This document shows positions 12,005 to 24,100 of a DNA stretch of 64,000 nt, piece after piece. Source of the DNA: Ligula intestinalis (lineage: Eukaryota; Platyhelminthes; Cestoda; Diphyllobothriidea; Diphyllobothriidae). Numbering within the stretch: position 1 is the first letter of the stretch; each line of letters opens with the position of its first letter. Where the stretch lies: positions 37,332,484-37,396,483 of the forward strand of contig JAYGXS010000001.1 in NCBI GenBank assembly GCA_036362985.1, written 5' to 3'. A model generated the notes under the pieces. It ran no database searches. It was not told the origin of the DNA and worked only from the letters and a program-made list of their open reading frames with translations. The translations under genes and the position numbers were made by a program.

Positions 12005-12205
12005 AGGAAGGCATCCGAAATAGGGAGGGGATTCCTATCAGCGTGTCTTGTCATTCCTCCGCAGTGCTTTTGTGCTCGGCCATTTGCGTCTTCAGTAACC
12101 TCCCGATTTCTCGACATAGGTAATTTGTCCAGTAAACGACCTCAGACGTATCCTGCCGTGACAGCGGGCCTTTCGGGCTTCATTACTTTGCACAGAATGG
12201 CTACC
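12005..12205 (-). pseudogene. PLE endonuclease fragment, minus strand
   Basis: The minus-strand translation contains PLSRQDTSEVVYWTNYLCRE and IGRLLKTQMAEHKSTAEE, matching the LSRQEMAGVVYRIW and NYVGETGR region of the PLE at 62.5 kb. It is a relic of about 200 bases with stops. A hammerhead-like PLE terminus lies about 770 bases away at 12,973-13,016 on the same strand and could be the same insertion. Confidence 0.65.
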
Positions 12206-12970
12206 TACAACTCCACAAAGTGAGCGGCTTCTTCAACTTTCTTGACGTAAGAGAGTGCTCGTCAAAACGAGCACTGGGTATTGTCCTATTTCTTTTGACA
12301 TGAATTGGCTGCGTGGATAGCTAATCACACAGAGGCTCCAATAAAGTCACTGCACTTTGGTCTTCCAGCTTTTTGCTTAACTACAGTGTTCCAGAAGTCG
12401 AGTTTGGTGGATGTACGCTTTCGATTATTCACCATAAAGCACTTACAACTATGGAAAGGAGAAAAGTTAAACGAAATCTTAAACATCCAATAAACAGTAA
12501 GTAAAGGGAGTGGATTTGGGGTGTTCAGGGATAAAAGGGGTGGAGTCTAGTCTTGCCAGGAGTTGAGGGAGAGGGAGAGGGGAAGGTGTCCGCCAATTAG
12601 TTCATGTTTCTGTACATGTCTGATGATGAATCGTGTAAAGCGCACGCTCGCTAAAATTGACTTCTCGTGTGATTACATAGGTATCATCACTGAACTGAAG
12701 CGTGACAATGAAGTAGCCTCCCCTGCACGCCCGGCATGAGGTCACGTGACTACAAGAGTTGACTTACCTTTTTGGGACAGTCACATGTTCCGCGCCAACT
12801 CCTGGTTTTCGCCGCCAGCCAGCGTGTGCAAACACACAACAACGTCTGTCGACCTACTCCTTTCCGGCGTAACCCACTAACACACGGAGTTGCCAATACA
12901 AGCAAATATGCGAGTCCCAGGAAGTAATTGAGAAGTAGAAGACAACTCGATCGCTGGGAAACTATTTTTA
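12206..12970. other. Unassigned region between PLE pieces
   Basis: No coding motif was seen. If the endonuclease relic (12.0-12.2 kb) and the ribozyme-like terminus (13.0 kb) are one minus-strand element, this is its degraded interior. Confidence 0.3.
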
Positions 12971-12972
12971 TT

Positions 12973-13016
12973 TGCCTGACGTTTCAAAATCCGTCGCGGA
13001 TTCATCTTCAGAGACA
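12973..13016 (-). ncRNA. Hammerhead ribozyme-like motif in a PLE-type terminus
   Basis: Read on the minus strand: UGUCU (stem I), CUGAAGA core, an 8-nt/8-nt stem II around loop CGA (with a U-U mismatch and a G-U wobble at its base), GAAA, then ACGU and C, then AGGCA, which pairs with UGUCU (one G-U). Stem III would be the palindrome ACGU, which favours a dimeric fold as in other short-stem-III hammerheads. The predicted cleavage follows the GUC. Downstream, AAATAAAAATAG and CCCAGCGATCGA match the tail of the 62-kb PLE. Confidence 0.65.
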
Positions 13017-13029
13017 CACGAAGTCGCGG

Positions 13030-14015
13030 CTGCGCCCACGCCATTGCGTAACCTCTCCCGGGCTGACCAATCACATGCAGAGCTGGGATGGCTGATGCAA
13101 GAAATCACTTCAGACACAGCCCTTTGGCCTATGGACGTGTGCTAGTCTGACAGTCAAATATCCTCCTACCTCTTCTCTATACCTTCTGTACAGAATAAAC
13201 TGTTCCTACTTTGCTGGCCTTTCCAAGACTTTTCTTCTCCTAACGAACTGGGCCTGGAAGATCGTAGTGCCATAGGGTTTATTCTCTTAACCTTAACCCG
13301 CCTCGATAACAGTTTCTCAATTCGCCGATACGGAGCAAGTTAACCTTCATTTTTATGGATGACAGGTTGTTTGCCTTTGCGCAAATTTGGTATTTTTCCG
13401 AATGCTTCTCGTTTCAGACCATAACAACCGTTATGATAGAGAAAGACATGTTGAAAGGCCAACTACTCGATTTTCTCTCTTCTACCGTAAATTGTACGGC
13501 CGGGAAGATGGCGCTAGGTATTCTTTGGATGTCAATACCTGATTCCGCTCGAGAACGTTGAAATTATAATTCAACTGCCGAGCCCAGAACTTTGTTTGTA
13601 TGGTGCTGGAAGACCAGTGGCCCGAACTGCTTTAAACCCACCGCAACTATGAGTATAGCGGTCGGTGGACCAATCGATATGACCTTCATATGCTTACTGA
13701 TTGTTCCCGAATGATTGAATGAATGATTGTTCTCAACTACAAAATACGTTTCGAAACAGAAATTGAGAAGTTGGGGTAGTTGCGTGCGTTCGAGGAGATT
13801 CAAAGTTTCAGTCACATTTACTTCGTAGGGAGTAAGTCACAAGATGACGTAGATCCGCCGGATGTCTGGATGAATGTGATAGCAATAGACACCACGGCTT
13901 CGTTTGACAGGAAATGTACCCCTTCATATCCCTTAAAGAATTGATTTGGTGATCTGACTGGAGTGGCAGTTCAATGGCTCAATGTTCTGTTGGGTGCATG
14001 CAGCAAGCAGCCACA
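13030..14015. other. Unassigned region
   Basis: No gene or repeat was recognised apart from short open frames without motifs. Confidence 0.35.
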
Positions 14016-14225
14016 CTTACATCAGGCTATCGATCGGCTTAAACGAGGCGAAAACACACAGGCAATCAATAATCCAAAATTTAAACTGCATTCAGCAGCT
14101 GAGTCAATGCCAATCATCTCGGTAGCCAAGCCAAAACAGAAGCTGATTGGCTCGATGGACCTAGCTTACAATCGTTTGTTGACCTAAATATGTTGTACCC
14201 TTTACCCTAAAAGACTTGTGTGGAC
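14016..14225 (+). repeat. Dispersed repeat family B, copy 1
   Basis: Shares ordered blocks with copies at 41.2, 53.5 and 58.0 kb: GGCTATCGATCGGC near the start, CAATCAATAAT, a CTGATTGGCTCGATGGAC block, and a TTGTTGACCTAAATATGTTGTACC block. It has no coding content. The recurring downstream blocks in other copies (ACACTC, TCACATG(C/A)GGCGT) suggest an LTR or a non-autonomous element; the class is undecided. Confidence 0.6.
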
Positions 14226-15190
14226 TTGCTTAAAGGGCTTGTCTGAATAAATGCACTCTCGCTCTGGCCGACTGGTCTTTTCTGTCTCTCTCGTATGGAC
14301 TCTTTGGTTCGGCGTTCGTGTTAATTAGAGGTACCAGGAGCGGGTCTTAACACGTTCTTTTCAGCTAATTGTACTCCCACTTACACTCATTCCAAATGGA
14401 TGCACAAAAGACTTACTTTAGTTCGGCAGCGCGCAAAAGCACTCGACTTTCAAACTCCTCTTCGATCTCCGTCGGAAAACTATTTCAGCTGGCTGACTTA
14501 GGGTTGTCTCTTGATAGTGTTTCACGATGCACTTATAGCCCGTCGTACTCGATGCTCCATTTTCCGCACATAAGACTTGAAGTGAGATCTAACGAAATGT
14601 AAGGTAGCCTACAAAAGGGAAGTATATAAAAAAGATCCGAAATTTTCCAAATACTCTTTTAAAAACCTTTATATACACGGGAAAATTAAGAGAACTACGC
14701 GGACCTCTCCAATCTCTTGCCTAGTTGCAATATCGGTCAGAAACAAAGTTGGAAAAGTCTGATTTTATTTACTGTGCATCTACCTGTTGGCGCCGATTGG
14801 TTGGTCGATGCGTGCGTTATGATGGAGAGGGGAGGGCTGACAGACTTAGGAACCTCTTAACAACATCTTTCCCAAAACCTAGTTCAAAAAAGCAGCGAAG
14901 CCTGCTCTACAGTATCCACTCCTTGATTTTCACGTCATGTGCAAAAGTGGTGATGGTGAATATAGTGCCATGAAATGCGCTATAATAACCTACATTCGCA
15001 GTTACCCATGCAATCTCCCAATGGTACACAGCCATGACTGTCTTAGAGTACTCTTCAAAGGGCAAAAAGTACTGTACGGACCAATACAGGAATTCTGATA
15101 TCCGCGAGACTGAATACGAAGTAAAGACAAGCCAGAAAACTTCATCAGCCATTTTCTCCATACGCCAAGCAGAGGACTAAGAGGTGAGAG
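14226..15190. other. Unassigned region
   Basis: No supported feature was seen; short open frames on both strands lack motifs. Confidence 0.35.
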
Positions 15191-15194
15191 TCAA

Positions 15195-15535
15195 CGACAA
15201 ATTTGAAGATTGCGTTGCCGGCAAACACAGGGGATTCTGGGATAGGCATTTCTAGCTTATTATCCGTCGTCAGCTGGTCATAACCAGCCCCAAGTGGTGC
15301 ACCACACGAGGCTTGAACTGACGACTTTTAACTGGCTGACAACGGCTAATAAACCATAGATGACCATTCCAGTCTCTCTTATCTTGGCCGGCAATATTAT
15401 CTGCCTGTAATATTAGCTGATATAACTGCTGTCAGTGCCCGAGAAGTGAGACCAACAGCAGAGCAAAACAAGTAAGTTCCGTTAGCCGTCAGTGAACGTT
15501 CATCAACGAGTGTCTATCGCAAGGGGTTAAGTGAG
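15195..15535. repeat. tRNA-headed SINE-like repeats, head-to-head pair
   Basis: The minus copy (about 15,325 back to 15,205) carries CUGACGA, a GAUAAUAAGC stem region, GAAA and CCCAGA. The plus copy (about 15,326-15,535) carries ACTGG, CTGACAA, CGGCTAATAAACC, then CATTCCAGT, followed by the CTGTCAGTGCCCGAGAAGTG and CCGTTAGCCGTCAGTG tail. The plus copy has a mutated core (CUGACAA) and has lost GAAA; the minus core is intact but its stems are poor. Both join at the tRNA-derived part, giving a foldback. Confidence 0.75.
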
Positions 15536-15645
15536 TTGAACCCAGCAACTGCGATCTTCAGACTATGGTTACTTAGTGCATAAGAGAAGTCCGTAAAGGC
15601 CAAAGTATTAGGAAAGGTTTATTGCGTACACAAGGAAAGGGGAAT
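15515..15645 (+). repeat. Fragment of the 39.5/40.6-kb LTR family
   Basis: The stretch GTTGAACCCAGCAACTGCG then ATCTTCAGACTATGGTTACTT and GAGAAGTC parallels the first 90 bases of the LTRs at 39,500 and 40,564. It is even closer to the minus-strand fragment at 55.7 kb. It overlaps the end of the SINE-like tail. Confidence 0.55.
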
Positions 15646-15649
15646 AGAT

Positions 15650-17982
15650 GGAGGAAGTCCGATTTGGGAGAACATGTCCGCTGAGGAGATTGACTGGTTC
15701 CCAAGAGACTGTTTTAGAGCACTCGGGGCAGTAGACAGAGAGAGAGTGCATTCATTAGCAAGGTCGGTTTGGAGATTTTGGACAAAGAAGCAGCTTGCGT
15801 CGAGAACGCGTGCAAGCTTGCTATTCGTCGCTTGGTCCAAACCACGTAGATGCGGGAACCGTGATTGGCTGATCGAGACGTCGAGAAACCGCATCGCTGA
15901 GCCTTTGAGAAAATGCACTTCGACGCGAGCTAGTCGGCCGGGCACGACCCACTACATGTCAAAGTAGAAGACATGATTCCTGAAATAGGAGGTTGATTGA
16001 CCTGACATTGCACATGCTCACTCGAATAAATCATCAGAGGCATTTGCAAGAAATGGCAGAGGCACAAGGGCGCAGCACTTATCGAGCGCAGTTGCCATGC
16101 AACCGAATGCCTACATAATTAACAACGTAGCAACTGCGTCCTATAGGTACCGTGTTCATTGTGCCCCATTACCCTTATCTGTGGCTGTATGTGACGATAC
16201 GTTCAAGTGCGAATCCGAACAACTCGGTAAAAAAACTTATTGTTCCAGTGATCACACCTTCTTCCTCCGAACTACTTCCTGGACGTCGCTTGGTCGCTTC
16301 TTTTGTACAATAATTGCCCTGTTGGCATTTTGTACAGTGTATAAACAATTCCTCGGAGGCGTAGCCGCGTACAGCCGCAGAACTAGACGTGGGTATCTCA
16401 CATAACCTGGAGACTGTGGAACGTAAAAGAGTCGTGCGGATGAGGATCCGACTGGGCGCAGGTAAGCAATCTGCTGTACTTAATGAGATTCTATGTCACC
16501 ACTGTTCGTGTCATTATACGGGCCGGATTATGTAACACCTCAGTTAATGGGTACATGAACGCAAATGCTAGTCTGGAGAGGTGATCTTCTGGATCAAGTC
16601 ACTGTCTGTGTCTTGAGGGTAGATCACGACCTCGACCCCGCCGGTACCGAGATGGCGAGATCTGCCGCGAGGTGGGTCTATCGTAGTATTTTAAGCTGTT
16701 AAGGGCGATCTTCAGGCCCGACTCCGAAGGTGGATAGAACGAGTGGGATATCAGGTGAGAGGATTAGTGTATTCCGTAATGAGGAGAGGGTAAGAGGAAG
16801 CTAGCAGTCCTTAATGGCAAAGTTATCTTCTTCCATAAGAATCATTGGTTACACTTTCGATCTAATATTCCAAATTAAAAAAAACATTATTCTACCGTTT
16901 GCAGTTTAAGTTGTCAGTTGATATTCATTTCCAGACGTCCAGCGCCCCCAGCGAGTTCATGTGTGAGTCAGCCTCGGGAAGATAATTGGCCAGACCTACA
17001 GGTGCGCACGAGCCAGCACCCGCGAGAGGTCAAAGGTTGAGCGTTGCACTTAGATTTGGGTCAGGTAAGATCTGCAGCAGCAAATCCGTAACCCGACTTA
17101 TTCATTTTCCTATTGCTTATCATGGGCTACGCGCACACGGCCGTATGCCATGGCTCAGGTTCGCTCCAAATGTGTACATGCTTGATACGTACTGGCCGCA
17201 CATTGTTTCTACCGTCTCTGATAACCCCGCAGGTTTTGACAACATAGGCAAATCCGGTGGCTAGTTCGACGGTCACATAATAATCTTCCTTTTCTTTGCA
17301 TCAGTAATTGCTTCCGCTCCAGTGGCATTCATGCTAATTCAAATTATTCTGCGCAGATCGTTCCAACGTAGTTTTTAGTTAAGGAGCTTATTAATTCAAC
17401 CGAAGGACTTAAAAAGGTGAAGGCAGAGGCCATCTGACCACTCTACTGACTTAATAGTTGTGAAGGATTTTTCCCTTTCTCTCTCTCTCTCGATTGAATT
17501 TTAAAGTGATAATACCCAAAAATTTCGCAATATGTTGTGGCGGCTATGTGTTCTAGCTAAATGATTGCAATGTTAGCATGGTCCATTTTCACGACTTTCG
17601 GGGCAGTTAAACTAGGAGCGATAACACGAATTGATTAGGTAAAAAGGTGGTGACCTGACTAAGGTGACTTCCCATGAGGACAGAAGAAATTTTACTGTAA
17701 GCTAGTAAGCTGCTTTTCCCCTGCCTCAGGCGTAAGCTCCTCAAGCTGCAACATTCGCCTCAGAGTCTGCATGCCGAGCTTTTCATTGGCCTGAGTCTGC
17801 CCTCTTGGACGCGTCTGATTGGTCACCACCTTCTTTGAACAAACTGTCGCCTCACTGGTCTGGCCGGCTGCAGTCACGGCCGCAATAACTGCCTTCTGCC
17901 GCGCTGACGTTAAAACCGGTGCTAGCGCTTTATTTTCCCACCCTTAACTCTCTTTCTGGACTGCATTATCATCCACACGAAA
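15650..17982. other. Unassigned region upstream of the transporter gene
   Basis: No exon, RNA gene or repeat is confidently recognised. The last few hundred bases should contain the 5' UTR and promoter of the transporter, but I cannot place a TATA box or transcription start. Confidence 0.35.
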
Positions 17983-18118
17983 ATGACGAGCCTGGTGAAG
18001 GCGCGGATACGAGACCTTTGGAGGGCAATGAGGAGAACAAAAGGTCTTACGATGGACCACTTGGAGACACCGCTCAATAGGTGTTTGACCGTCTTTGACC
18101 TCACTCTTTTGGGTCTAG
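17983..18118 (+). CDS. CAT exon 1 (start codon)
   Basis: Encodes residues 1-45 plus the first base of Gly46. The cytoplasmic N-terminus is basic (KARIRDLWRAMRRTK), followed by LNRCLTVFDLTLLGLG, the conserved lead-in to TM1. The start at 17,983 is chosen because it gives a CAT-length N-terminus; a second in-frame ATG at residue 24 is possible. Donor GTGAGA. Confidence 0.88.
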
Positions 18119-21100
18119 GTGAGATTTTCTGCCGTTTTTCTGTCTTCAAAGTAGATCCATTTTGAGACATATCCATAGTTTGGTTTAGGAATTTGAGTTC
18201 TCTGTTAAACATAAGTGCATCCTTAAAGGGCTCAAGTACAGATAAGTCATCGAACTGCCCTGTAGAACGTAAATTAAGGCAAATATTTTAAAATGAAAAT
18301 CAACTGACAAGTAAAAAAAAGAAAATGGTAGAATAATATTTTTTTTTACATTGGGAATATTAGATCTAAAATTCAACTACTGATTTTTCAGGAGGAAGAT
18401 AACTTTGTTATTAAGGGCAACTTATGAGAAGAGGCAAAAAGTAATTGAAAATGAAAGAGAAAATTTTAAATGGCATAGTCCGAAACTGAACTGGATAATT
18501 TTTCCAATACAGGCATGCAATATGTGCATATAAAATATAAAGGAGTACTCATATGGTCCTATAAATAAGACAGGAGTAAAAGAACTGCCCGCAATACAGG
18601 GTGCTTTATGCCAAATTACAGATAAATTAGAATTAGGTTTAATGTTATCGTTAGAATGCTAGTTAAGGTTAGGGTTTGTGTTAACTGTAGAATTAAGGTT
18701 AAGGCTAGGGCTAGGAATCAAAGTTGGACTGCGGTTTAGGTCTATGTTTGGACTAGTGTTCAGGTGAGGCTATAGGAATCTAAGCCGTCAGTGTGCTCAG
18801 AGCACTAAAATTATCACGCCTAGTCCCGAAAAGGAAGAGAAGGGGTAAGACCAGTAGGAGTTGTTTACTGTATAGAAAAACTCAGTGGTGGTCTGAAGCC
18901 CCTACACGCGGCAGGCCCAGGCTCTGCGCGCACGTCTGTCTGCTAGCGTGCTATGGTCGTGAACGTATAAACGTCATGCGATAGTAAGTCACTAGCCGCT
19001 TAATCATTTGCTTGGCCAATAGCAGCCTATGGCACCTGTGATTGGCTGTCCGAGAAGCAGATAGAGGAGCGCACTGACGGCTTAGACTTCTAAAAATTGA
19101 TGACTCGTGATTCGAACACGCAACCTTCTGACTCCAAGGCCACGAGAATACTTGCCCTTTCTGGAATTATGCACAGAGCCACCCTTATAACATGTGTGGG
19201 GGGTTTACATTCCGGTTTTCTGTTCAGGAAGCCCTATAAGCAATCCTAACCTATAACGTTTGTGTTAGAATATAAAGTAAATGTCACCTAATATAAATAG
19301 TGTTTGCCGGCGTTCGGCTTCTATTTTTGTCCAATTTTTGAACATTGTCCATTTCAGGTAATATGGCCGGCTCCGGTGTATATGTGCTCACGGGTACGGT
19401 GATTCGCGATAAAGCTGGCCCCGCCACCTTTCTTTCTTACCTGATTGCCGGCATTACGGCCTTTCTCAACGCCCTCTGCTACGCTGAGTTGGGATCGAGA
19501 ATCCCAAAGGTATGTCCTTCCTAAACTCCTCTTTTGATTTTATTCCCCTGAAGACTGGATGTATTTGCGTTCAGTCAGCTGTGTGCCGTAAACAAGAAAC
19601 CTGTGGTCCCTCCGTAAAAACTAAGAATTTGTTTATTTTTCATTAGGTAATTATATTATAAAGAGAGCCTACAGCTAGAATAATCGTATACATGCAAGGC
19701 CTAGATTTATGTATTGGACAGGCTCGTTACTTATTAAGTGTAAAGATCAAAATATGATAGAAGTTTAAGAAAACTAGTTCAATAAATTCTCATATGGTAT
19801 TGGGGCCAGGTAGAAAGCCTGTGACCAATAAGGAAGATAAGTAAGGTTCATCTCTTCATGCAAATGGGATGGGAAGAATATTGAGGATAATTAGAAGCAA
19901 TGCATACCAATTTGCTCAAGTGATGATGGCTAGTGCGCATACAGATAGGATTAAGAAGAGCTGTTTCAAGGGGAAGGACCTGCAGAATTACATAAAAATA
20001 AAGTACATTTGGCCATAGCAAATCCAGGACCCTTGTAAAGTTCCTCTGTCGTCCTATGACTGGTTTACCTTACCGGATTATATCCACTTCCACTTCTTCC
20101 AGTAGGCGATGCCCCAGTGTTTTAGGTTAGTTCGGTGGGACCTTGAAAATTACCAAGAAAGCTTCTATGGGCTCACATATTGTCCGGAATCAAAAATGCG
20201 TGCAAGGATGGCATTGCTAACTTTCGTACTCTCTTCTTTCGTCACAGATGCCAGAAGACAATACTGTAGTCTTTTTGGTAGGCACCGAATCCCACTCCAC
20301 TGGAGCAAACAGAGGTGTACATGCACATGGATTTGGCCTGAGCAGATAATCCATCCTTACCTCGTGTAAAATAGGATGGGTTGTAAATGCTACCTGATTC
20401 ATGCTGCTGAGGAATTTCATCACATAGCTGGGTCAAGGCACCTTTTCAGGAGGTCATTTGTCGGGGTTCGCTTGAAATGGGACTTTGAGGAACAAAAGTG
20501 AATAAGTTTTCTTTCCTGCCGTCAGCACGGTAAATTTGCTGGTCCTGACTCTAGCTGAAACCAAGGGATAGTAATATGGATATCGCGCGACGGTTATCCT
20601 CGACTTTACTCCCCAGTACTCACAATATGGATGGCAGGTGCTACGACCGTCAGATATGACTCACTAGTTGGCCCGTTCAAGTCACTTTCTTCAGCACCAT
20701 ACGCTCCGCTCCCCGGACGCAAAAGACGATAACTACCACGTGTCCTGGGGAATGGGTGCAGCATAAGTGTCTAGCACGTGAAGCAGTTCATTCGAAGCAA
20801 AATTGTGCAGCATCTACCGCACTTTTCTCATCTGCCTTGTCCCAATGTCAAGATGGCGGAAGAGGGAGCAGGCGCATTGACTTGCGGAGCTCGAGAGCTC
20901 GTCTATGCGAGTCACACACGACATGTGCAATAGGCTACCGTGAGGACGACTCGAAATTTCCACGGATGAAAATACCGAGAAGGCCGCATAACGAAGCAGC
21001 CATTGTAGTCCAAGGATCAGTCGTGATTAGGGCGTTAGACTCTGATCAAAAAGGTCGCGGGTTTGAGGTTTGAGTGCTGCACCACTTGAGTCCGGGCACG

Positions 21101-24100
21101 ACTAGCTGACGACGGCTAATAAGCCAGAAATGGCCAGTTTAGTCTCCCTTGACTTTTTCGGCCTTAATATCTGCCCGTACTGCTAGCTGCTACAGCTGCT
21201 GTCAGGACGCGAGAAATTAGGCCCAAGGCAAAGACGCAGTGGAAGAAGTGGGTTCCGTTATCAGTCGGCGAACCTTCACTAACGAGCGGCAAACTACGCC
21301 ACTGAATAGCGACCATGCAGCGGAGCACGGATCCATTCACCTCCGGCCACACAAACTTCTGACTGACAATCAAACCAGGGAGTAAGATTTTTATATGCCA
21401 ACCAGCCCCGTTTAATGAATATAACTATCTTACGACCAGATACTACGTTCGTGCCTGTTGACAAATTTGCCTATCTGACAGTAAAATATGAAGACTGCTA
21501 AGAGGACCCTGTTTTCCTTCCGCTTACCCCATTTAGTTTCATTTTGCTTAACAGTTCTTCAGTCACGAGTGCAAACACGCCATTCCTTTTATGTAAAGTA
21601 TATCTTTGCACAACAATCATACTTCTATATGCCAGACTGAGGTGTGAGGTCCTCTTTTGAACTTTCGTTTTTAACTAGCATGCTTTTTCTTTCACTTCAC
21701 CCCCTTGAAACTGGATTCCCGTTTCCTTCAGGCCGGTTCCGCTTACGCCTACACCTACATTGCTAGTGGAGAGTTTATGGCCTTCGTGATTGGCTGGTCC
21801 GTTCTCCTGGAATACGTTTTGTCCGTGGCTAGCGTAGCCCGAGGCTGGAGCGGTACCATTGATGCCATGTCACAGTCCAAAATTAGCAACGGAACGATTT
21901 CAGTCTTCGGCAGGTAAATTCGGTGAATGGCAGCTATCCTTGGCTGGATTTAGTCCCCCATCCAACATTTTATGCCGTTTTCCAAAAAAGCTCGCTGGAC
22001 ACGGAAGAATATATGGCCTCTTTATTAGGAAACTAAAATCGCTTTTATGAACGTTCACCTGACCGCTAACGGAGCTTGTCTGTCCCGATCTGACAGCTGT
22101 AACAGCTCGTAGTCGAGGCCCAAGGCAGAGCGGGACAGACGAGATCCGTTAGCGGTCAGGTGAATGTTCATCAACGAGTGCCAATACCCCCTGACCTAAA
22201 CCGGGGAGACAACAAGCGTTTAGCTCAATTTTCAGGGTGTTTGACTCTTATCAAAAAGGTCTAGACTTCAAGGCCCGGGGGGTGCACCACTTGGGGTTGG
22301 ATATGACGGGCCGACGACGGATAATAAGGCAGAAATGGCCATTCCAAACTAGAATCTTTCGAATAGAAACACTCCACCCGAATAATAAAGGTGATCCTGC
22401 ACATAAGTTCGGGAATGGTAAATATTTCTCTATCCGAACCCTGACATTAGCCCTAGCGTAGCCCTAAACTGCAGCTGGAATCTTCATCCTAATCATACCT
22501 GAAGCCCTTATCCTGCGGCTACTACTAACCCTGACCTTGAGCCTAAACCTAGCGCTAACTTACCTTAACTCCCATCTTTAACCTAACCTCAAACCTTACC
22601 TTAACTCATACATTAATCCTATTTTACCGGCATTTGGCGTATTGTGGGCCGGTCTAGGTTTTATGTCCGGTTTAGGAGGCCATACAAGTCATCTTTACCA
22701 GAATATGTTTCCAGGCGTTTAAGAAATGCATAAAATAATACCAGTTATCAACCATAACGCATAGATTTCGTTTACGTGTTGAGGGTTTTAAAACTGTTTG
22801 TTTTTTCAGTCTTTTGACATTCTTCATTGATCTGCGATTTTTAATTAGGAGAACAGTTCGAATCAATATTTGGCAAACTGACAATCATATTGATAATAAT
22901 TTTGGGGAGGGGAGATTGGGATTAGTAAATAATATCTACTTAACAAACTCTCTCTCTTTGATCCTTTTCCCCTGAAACAGATTTCCGGGCAACAACGAAT
23001 TTCTCGGCCAGTACCCTGACTTCCTCGGAGCTGCTACTGTCATTGTATTGGGACTCGTGCTGAGCTGTGGTGCAAAGCTGTCCGTTCGTGTCAACTCCGT
23101 GGTCACCATTCTGAATCTGAGTGTCATTCTCGTCGCCACCACCATTATGTTCGCCCTACCGAATCCCGAGACGAGCGGGATTGCGCCCAGTTCACATGGC
23201 GGATTTCTGCCCTACGGATTTGGTGGAATGATCGCCGGAGCGGGCACCTGTTTCTACGCCTTCATCGGATTCGACGCGATCACAGTCAGTGGGGAGGAAG
23301 CGGTGGATCCCCAGCATTCCCTCCCAATTGCCACGGGAGTTTCAGTGTCTCTGATCACCATCATCTTCGTCCTAGCTACATCTAGCCTGAGCCTCTTCGT
23401 ACCCTGGTGGACTGTGGATCGACAGGCTGCCTTCACAGGGGCCATGCGTGCTCGAAATGTGCAGTGGGCCACTTACGTGACGGGAATCGGCTCCCTGCTG
23501 GGCATTGGAGCCAGTTTGTTCACCAGCCTCTACGCCATGCCGAGGATAGTCTACGCAATGGCCGCGGATGGTCTCCTTCCAGATTGGTTGGGATACGTTC
23601 TGCCCTCGACTCGGGTAATCCATCCTTTTGGCAGCTCTTACAGATGATCACTATTTTTTAGCATGAAATCTACTAGCATAGGTGCGTTTTAGACCTTGTG
23701 GAAAATATGTAATTTTTATGAAAGATTATGCGTTTTGACATGACAGACCAATCATCCGTCCTTCTCCTTTGGAACGATAATCTGCCTAAAGAGTCACCTT
23801 CTAGCTAAATACTAACGGTCGCTGTTAGACAATTTTGCTGTAGTAACCGGGTTGAAAGTGGGACTCTTTCATCTCGTGCTTTCCTGTACGACAGAGCAGG
23901 GTTATGCCAGGCGGCTGATGAATCTTTGATCGTGAGCAATATTCTCCATGTCACAATGCCGCCATGTTCCATGGCATTTTCGTTGTTCCTCGATTGGTCA
24001 GATCTGCAGTCAGTTAAGTCAGTGGTACTGCTGGGCACGTTCCACGACTGCTTCCTTTATACAGCAAGTGAGCTATCACATGAAAGACCCCGCAATGTAC

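Noticed and set aside
23048..23647. 199-codon single-exon transporter gene
   Set aside because: It is the middle of transporter exon 4; splice sites at 22,980 and 23,615 join it in phase with other exons.
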